Shown here piece after piece: positions 12,793-17,194 of a stretch of 17,194 nt of DNA. The DNA is from Thiobacillaceae bacterium (lineage in GTDB: Bacteria; Pseudomonadota; Gammaproteobacteria; Burkholderiales; Thiobacillaceae): assembly GCA_024643305.1 (NCBI GenBank), contig JAHENE010000011.1:1-17194 (forward strand), in the 5' to 3' direction. The notes below the pieces were generated by a model. That model did not search any database. It saw only the letters and a list, made by a program, of their open reading frames with translations, and was not told the DNA's origin. Numbering within the stretch: position 1 is the stretch's first letter; each line of letters begins with the position of its first letter. The position numbers and the translations under genes were made by a program.

Positions 12793-15027
12793 GTGCAGAC
12801 AGCGGCAGGCAAGAATTTCATGCGCATGGCAGACAATGCGCCCGCCCTGATCTGGATTGCCGACACTCAAAACCAGGGCACCTGGTTCAACAAACGCTGG
12901 CTTGAATATACCGGCCGTAGCCTGAAACAGGAATTGGGCACGGGTTGGTCAGAGGGGGTGCATCCTGACGACCTCGCACAAAGCCTGGCACTATGTACCG
13001 ACGCCTTCAGTTCGCGACGTCCATTCGAAATGGAATTCCGCTTAAGGCGTGCTGACGGCAGTTACGGCTGGATCGCCGACACCGGCATTCCCAGCTTCAC
13101 CCCCGAAGGCGAATTCGAAGGCTACATCGGCTATTGCTGGGATATTTCAAGTCGCAAACAAGCCGAACAATCCCTGCGCGAAAGCGTTCAGCACACCCAG
13201 GCCATACTGGACAACGCAGTTGACGGCATCATCACCATAAACGGAAGCGGAACCGTCGAATCCTTCAACCGTTCTGCCAGCAAAATTTTCGGCTACAGCG
13301 CCGAAGAGGTTATCGGCCACAACGTCAACATGCTGATGCCGGAACCCTACGCCAGCCAGCATGATGGCTATCTAAACAACTACCACACCAGCGGCATTCC
13401 TCGCATTATCGGCATTGGCCGCGAAGTTGAAGGGCGGCGTAGGGACGGCAGCGTATTCCCGATGGAGCTTGCCGTTTCACATATCTCCCGAAAGGGCCAG
13501 CCGATGTATGTCGGCCTCGTGCGCGACATTTCCGAGCGCAAGCAGGTGGAAAAATTGAAATCCGAATTCCTTTCCACCGTCAGCCACGAACTGCGCACGC
13601 CGCTGACCTCGATTACCGGCGCACTGGGCCTGGCCGTCAGCGGCGTCCTAGGGGAGTTGCCCGGGAAGGTGCGTCATATGGTCGAGATCGCGCACAAGAA
13701 CAGCCAGCGCCTGGTGCACCTGATCAACGACCTGCTCGATCTGGAAAAAATGGCAGCCGGCAAGATGCCGTTCGACTTGCAGGTCCAGCCCCTGATGCCG
13801 TTGGTGACACAAGCCATGGAGGGTATGCACGGATACGCCGACCAGCATCAGGTCCGGCTTGAACAGACCGAAGCGCATGAAGCGGATGTGCGCGTGGATG
13901 CCGGTCGTCTGCTGCAAATCCTGAACAACCTCCTGTCAAATGCCATCAAGTTCTCTCCCGAAAAAGGCAGGGTTGAAATCGCCGTGCGCCGGAACAACGA
14001 TAAGGTACGCGTGGAAATCATCGACCAGGGACCCGGCATCCCGGCGGAATTCCGTACCCGCATTTTCCAGAAATTCTCCCAGGCAGACTCATCCGACACG
14101 CGCAAGGCAGGCGGTACCGGACTGGGGCTGGCCATTAGCAGGGAACTGGCCGAGCGCATGAACAGCAGCGTAGGATTCGATGCGAAAGAAGGCCAGGGTT
14201 CGAGTTTCTACGTGGAACTGCCCGTGCAGAAAACACTAACGGATACGCAAACGGCGGAAACGGAAGCCGAACCAAGGCAAGACGCACCGCACCTGCTGGT
14301 GGTGGAAGACGACCCTGACGTGGCCAGACTGCTCGAGATCATGCTACAGCGGGCAGGGTACCGTGTGGACATGGCGCCAGACGGCAAAACTGCGCTCGCC
14401 CGCCTGGAACAGCAGCGTTACGACGCGATGACGCTGGATCTCGTGCTGCCCGATTTGAACGGGACCGAACTGATCCGCCGCATTCGCGACAAAGCCGAAA
14501 TTTCAGCCATACCCATCATTGTGGTTTCTGCCCACGCCAACGAAGGCAGGCTTGCCATCAATGGCGACTTTGCGGCCATCGACTGGCTCGGGAAACCGGT
14601 AGATGAAAAACAGCTCGTTTCCCTGCTGCGCCGCAACTTGAACAATCACCCCGGGCAAAAACCAAAAGTGCTTTATGTCGAAGACGATGGCGACCTCTTC
14701 GAAACCATCTCAACACTGTGCCGGGATGAGGCCGACTTCGAAGCCGCGCGCACGATCGCGCAGGCAAAAGAAAAGCTTGCCCTCAACCGTTATGCTCTTG
14801 TGGTGCTTGACATCATCCTGCCTGACGGCAGCGGTTGGGAGCTGCTGCCCCTGATCAAGGACATCAAGCCGGAACCGCCAGTCATTGTGTTGTCGGCATC
14901 CGAATTGAGCGCCGAGCAAAAAGCAAAAGTACAGGCTGCGCTGGTCAAAACCAGAAGTTCCGGCGAAGAGTTTTTATCCAAACTCAAACGGCAGATCAAT
15001 CCAACAAAATCCACCCGGGAGGAATAG
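12793..15027 (+). CDS. Hybrid histidine kinase with FixL-like haem PAS domain
   Basis: A 744-residue cytoplasmic kinase with no membrane segment. PAS1 covers about residues 8-125, with a PAC-type end. PAS2 (about 130-252) closely follows the FixL haem PAS pattern, with LMPEPYASQHDGYL and PRIIGIGREVEGRRRDG. His190 and Arg210 match the spacing (20 residues) of haem ligand His200 and distal Arg220 of Bradyrhizobium FixL. HisKA has STVSHELRTPL with phosphoacceptor His265. The ATPase has N-box LLSNAIKF (Asn383), DQGPGIP and GGTGLGLAISREL. REC1 starts near 500 (Asp549, KPVDE). REC2 starts near 625 (Asp673) and has KT in place of the usual KP. The predicted role is oxygen- or NO-responsive signalling passed to the HTH-receiver, the receiver that follows or the HPt protein. 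It starts at GTG 12793, 43 bp after the HTH-receiver gene. Confidence 0.92.
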   Translation: MQTAAGKNFMRMADNAPALIWIADTQNQGTWFNKRWLEYTGRSLKQELGTGWSEGVHPDDLAQSLALCTDAFSSRRPFEMEFRLRRADGSYGWIADTGIPSFTPEGEFEGYIGYCWDISSRKQAEQSLRESVQHTQAILDNAVDGIITINGSGTVESFNRSASKIFGYSAEEVIGHNVNMLMPEPYASQHDGYLNNYHTSGIPRIIGIGREVEGRRRDGSVFPMELAVSHISRKGQPMYVGLVRDISERKQVEKLKSEFLSTVSHELRTPLTSITGALGLAVSGVLGELPGKVRHMVEIAHKNSQRLVHLINDLLDLEKMAAGKMPFDLQVQPLMPLVTQAMEGMHGYADQHQVRLEQTEAHEADVRVDAGRLLQILNNLLSNAIKFSPEKGRVEIAVRRNNDKVRVEIIDQGPGIPAEFRTRIFQKFSQADSSDTRKAGGTGLGLAISRELAERMNSSVGFDAKEGQGSSFYVELPVQKTLTDTQTAETEAEPRQDAPHLLVVEDDPDVARLLEIMLQRAGYRVDMAPDGKTALARLEQQRYDAMTLDLVLPDLNGTELIRRIRDKAEISAIPIIVVSAHANEGRLAINGDFAAIDWLGKPVDEKQLVSLLRRNLNNHPGQKPKVLYVEDDGDLFETISTLCRDEADFEAARTIAQAKEKLALNRYALVVLDIILPDGSGWELLPLIKDIKPEPPVIVLSASELSAEQKAKVQAALVKTRSSGEEFLSKLKRQINPTKSTREE

Positions 15028-15028
15028 C

Positions 15029-15412
15029 ATGGGACTCGAACGCATACTTTGCGTGGAAGATGAAGCTGACATCCAGGAGGTGACCAGGCTCGCACTGGAA
15101 ATGGTCGGCGGCTACGAGGTTATGGTCTGCGGCAGCGGCGAAGAGGCTCTTGAAAAGGCCGGCGGCTTTGCGCCCGACCTCATCCTGCTGGACGTCATGA
15201 TGCCCGAGATGGACGGGCCAACCACGCTGCGCCACTTGCGCACCGATCCCGCCACGTCGAACATCCCGGTGGTCTTTCTCACGGCAAAGGCGCAGCCGTC
15301 CGAAATCGAGCATTTCCGTTCGCTGGGCGCACTGGATGTCATTTCCAAACCCTACGACCCCCTGAATCTGGCCGCCCGGCTGAATGACATCTGGGCCCGC
15401 AGCAGGCACTGA
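15029..15412 (+). CDS. Single-domain response regulator
   Basis: A 127-residue stand-alone receiver of CheY type. Key residues are Asp11 (with Glu10), phosphoacceptor Asp55 in [13 protein letters not shown], Thr85 and Lys107 (SKPYDP). No output domain is present. It probably passes phosphate between the hybrid kinase and the HPt protein, or binds a target. GGAGGA lies 5 bp before the ATG and inside the end of the kinase gene; the start is 1 bp after the kinase stop, so the two are coupled. The next gene starts 32 bp downstream. Confidence 0.93.
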   Translation: MGLERILCVEDEADIQEVTRLALEMVGGYEVMVCGSGEEALEKAGGFAPDLILLDVMMPEMDGPTTLRHLRTDPATSNIPVVFLTAKAQPSEIEHFRSLGALDVISKPYDPLNLAARLNDIWARSRH

Positions 15413-15444
15413 ACCTACACGCTGCCAGGAATTCAGCCCCTGCC

Positions 15445-17194
15445 ATGACCGACTCCATCCAAGCCACGCTCTCAAGACTGCGGGATGAATTCATCTCGCG
15501 CTTGCCTGATCGCCTGGCGACGCTGGAAGAGCTGTTGTCCAAGCTTTCTAGCGGTGAACAGAGTGCAGGTTTTGCCCTGCACCGCGAGGCGCACAGCCTG
15601 GTCGGCGCAGCAGGCGTTCATCGCCTGACGGAAATCTCCGAGGCCGCGCGCAAGCTGGAACGCGTGGCGGCAGCGCTGCCCGCAGAAAGCGCGGTAAGCG
15701 AAACGCGGATATTCGCCCTGCACAAGGCCCTGGCGCAGCTCATGGCCGTCGCAAAGAATCCTGCCCTGGCATTTGCGCCCCCGCCCTCAACCCGCCGCAG
15801 CATGCGCATCCTTGTCGTCGAGGACGATCCGGACCAGGCCCTTTGGCTGCGTTCCGTTCTTGAAGAAACCGGTTACCGGGTTGAAGTATTCAACAGTCTT
15901 GGAAGCTGCCGCGAAGCCTGCCGCAATGGGGAAGAACCCGCCGCGGTCATCATGGACATGATGTTCCCCGAGGGCGACAGCGCGGGTGCCGAATTCATTT
16001 CCGAAATCAAGTCCCGGCGTCTGTTCCAGGTGCCCGCGATTTTCCTGTCAGTCAGAAACGACATGGAGGCGCGTCTCGCCGCCTACAAGGCCGGCGCCAC
16101 GCGCTACCTGACCAAGCCGGTGGAACGCGAGGAAATCCTGCGAACCGTTGCCCGTTCGGTCGGTTTCCTTCCCAACAAGCCGTTCCGTGTATTGGCGGTG
16201 GACGACGACGCCGACCAGTTGGCTGCCCATGCCCTGCTCCTGCGCGAGGCCGGCATGGAGGTACGCCAGACTTCCAACCCCATGGAAGTGCCGGAGATAC
16301 TGAAGGATTTCGCCGCCGAAGTAATGCTGCTGGACATGTACATGCCCGAGTGCACCGGCCCGCAGCTGGCGTCGGTGCTGCGCGACGACACCCGGCTGGA
16401 ACTCATTCCCGTCATCTACCTTTCTTCGGAAGAAGATGTCGAGGTACAGCTCCAGGCCCTGTATCAGGGCGGCGAGCATTTCCTTGCCAAACCCGTGGAA
16501 CCGCGCAATCTGGTTGCTTCGGTTACCGTGCATGCGCGCAGTTACCGCCAGTCCCAGGAACAGCTTGAAGTCCTGAGCGCCACGCTCTACGAGCGCGAAC
16601 GCCAGCAGCAGGCCCTGGACGCGCACGCCATCGTCAGCATTACCGACCCCGCTGGCAACATCATCCAAGTCAACGACAAGTTCTGCGAAATCAGCGGTTA
16701 CAGCCGGCAGGAACTGCTGGGCCAAAACCACAGCATCATCAATTCCGGCGTCCACCCGCCCGGGTTCTTCCACGAAATGTGGCGCACCATCGGGTGCGGG
16801 CTTATCTGGCATGACGAGGTCTGCAACAGACGCAAGGACGGCCGCTTCTACTGGGTGGACAGCACCATCGTCCCCTTCCTGGGCGAAAACGGAAAACCCT
16901 ACCAGTACATTTCCATCCGCACCGACATCACCGCTGTCAAGGAAGCCGAGGAGCGCCTGCGCCGCAGCCAGATCTACGCCAACATCGGCACCTGGGACTG
17001 GAACATGGAAACCGGCGATCTGTTCTGGTCGGAACGCATCGGCCCGCTATTCGGCCACCCGGCCGGAACCCTGGACACGACCTACGAAAACTTCCTTGCC
17101 GCGGTGCACCCGGATGACCGCCAGCAGGTGATCGACGCCGTCAACGCCTGCGTGGAAACCGGCGCCGAGTACGACATCGAACACCGCTGCGTGT
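15445..17194 (+). CDS. HPt-REC-REC-PAS-PAS signalling protein, cut by window end
   Basis: A long open frame with 583 codons visible; the 3' end lies outside. Residues 1-100 form an HPt-like domain with the [11 protein letters not shown] motif and phosphoacceptor His50. REC1 (about 121-235) starts [12 protein letters not shown] and has Asp171 and TKPVE. REC2 (about 241-362) has VDDDADQ, Asp297 ([11 protein letters not shown]) and AKPVE. A coiled linker follows (about 365-392). PAS1 covers about 393-510, with the [14 protein letters not shown] type common in GGDEF and kinase proteins. A second PAS of PAS_3 type begins near 520 ([14 protein letters not shown]). The output domain, perhaps GGDEF/EAL or a kinase core, is not visible. 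The ATG at 15445 has a weak, distant AGGA. Context places it as phosphorelay partner of the hybrid kinase. Confidence 0.9.
   Translation, partial: MTDSIQATLSRLRDEFISRLPDRLATLEELLSKLSSGEQSAGFALHREAHSLVGAAGVHRLTEISEAARKLERVAAALPAESAVSETRIFALHKALAQLMAVAKNPALAFAPPPSTRRSMRILVVEDDPDQALWLRSVLEETGYRVEVFNSLGSCREACRNGEEPAAVIMDMMFPEGDSAGAEFISEIKSRRLFQVPAIFLSVRNDMEARLAAYKAGATRYLTKPVEREEILRTVARSVGFLPNKPFRVLAVDDDADQLAAHALLLREAGMEVRQTSNPMEVPEILKDFAAEVMLLDMYMPECTGPQLASVLRDDTRLELIPVIYLSSEEDVEVQLQALYQGGEHFLAKPVEPRNLVASVTVHARSYRQSQEQLEVLSATLYERERQQQALDAHAIVSITDPAGNIIQVNDKFCEISGYSRQELLGQNHSIINSGVHPPGFFHEMWRTIGCGLIWHDEVCNRRKDGRFYWVDSTIVPFLGENGKPYQYISIRTDITAVKEAEERLRRSQIYANIGTWDWNMETGDLFWSERIGPLFGHPAGTLDTTYENFLAAVHPDDRQQVIDAVNACVETGAEYDIEHRCV

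Noticed and set aside
16048..16812. A 254-codon minus-strand frame near the window end
   Set aside because: It is the shadow of the HPt-REC-REC-PAS frame, which runs open to the window end with clear receiver and PAS motifs.

Overview
The window looks like a chromosomal segment of a Gram-negative bacterium. It is probably a betaproteobacterium, with an environmental Nitrosomonadales-type lineage as my best guess. That rests on the style of the Tad proteins, a Gram-negative lipoprotein signal, many multi-domain PAS/receiver proteins and a moderately GC-rich base composition. It is inference, because no rRNA or other phylogenetic marker is present. I see no tRNA, rRNA, CRISPR array, transposase or attachment site.

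Region 1 (1-5118, plus strand) is the tail of a Tad (tight adherence / Flp pilus) operon: the end of tadZ/cpaE, then tadA/cpaF, tadB, tadC and a TadD-like TPR lipoprotein with an added LytR_C-like domain. The genes are packed with overlaps or gaps of about 10 bp. The operon meets an oppositely oriented operon at a GC-rich hairpin (5131-5158).

Region 2 (5145-11911, minus strand) is a nine-gene run read from 11911 down to 5145. In transcription order it holds: a receiver-like protein with a winged-helix-like tail; a COG2229-type small GTPase coupled to it by an ATGA overlap; an ABC-type ATPase fused to a dual-specificity phosphatase; two roadblock/LC7-type proteins; a 49-residue membrane protein; a YkgJ-type cysteine-cluster protein; a ferredoxin-FNR reductase-truncated globin-CxxC fusion; and an unrecognised protein with an internal repeat. 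There is no ABC permease, pilin or chemoreceptor. This is the most novel part of the window. It resembles a GTPase/roadblock switch module with an attached nucleotide-dependent phosphatase and a haem/flavin redox enzyme.

Region 3 (11912-12152) is an AT-rich divergent intergenic region with an 11-bp perfect inverted repeat, repeated ACATTAA/TTAATGT elements in both orientations, and a TTGACA box.

Region 4 (12153-17194, plus strand) is a phosphorelay cluster: a regulator with an N-terminal MerR/excisionase-type HTH and a C-terminal receiver; a hybrid histidine kinase whose second PAS domain closely resembles the haem PAS of FixL; a single-domain receiver; and a large HPt-REC-REC-PAS-PAS protein cut by the window edge. 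A FixL-like oxygen-sensor candidate lying next to a globin-reductase fusion and a GTPase/roadblock module suggests that oxygen, NO or redox state controls this locus. That link is inference from gene order only.
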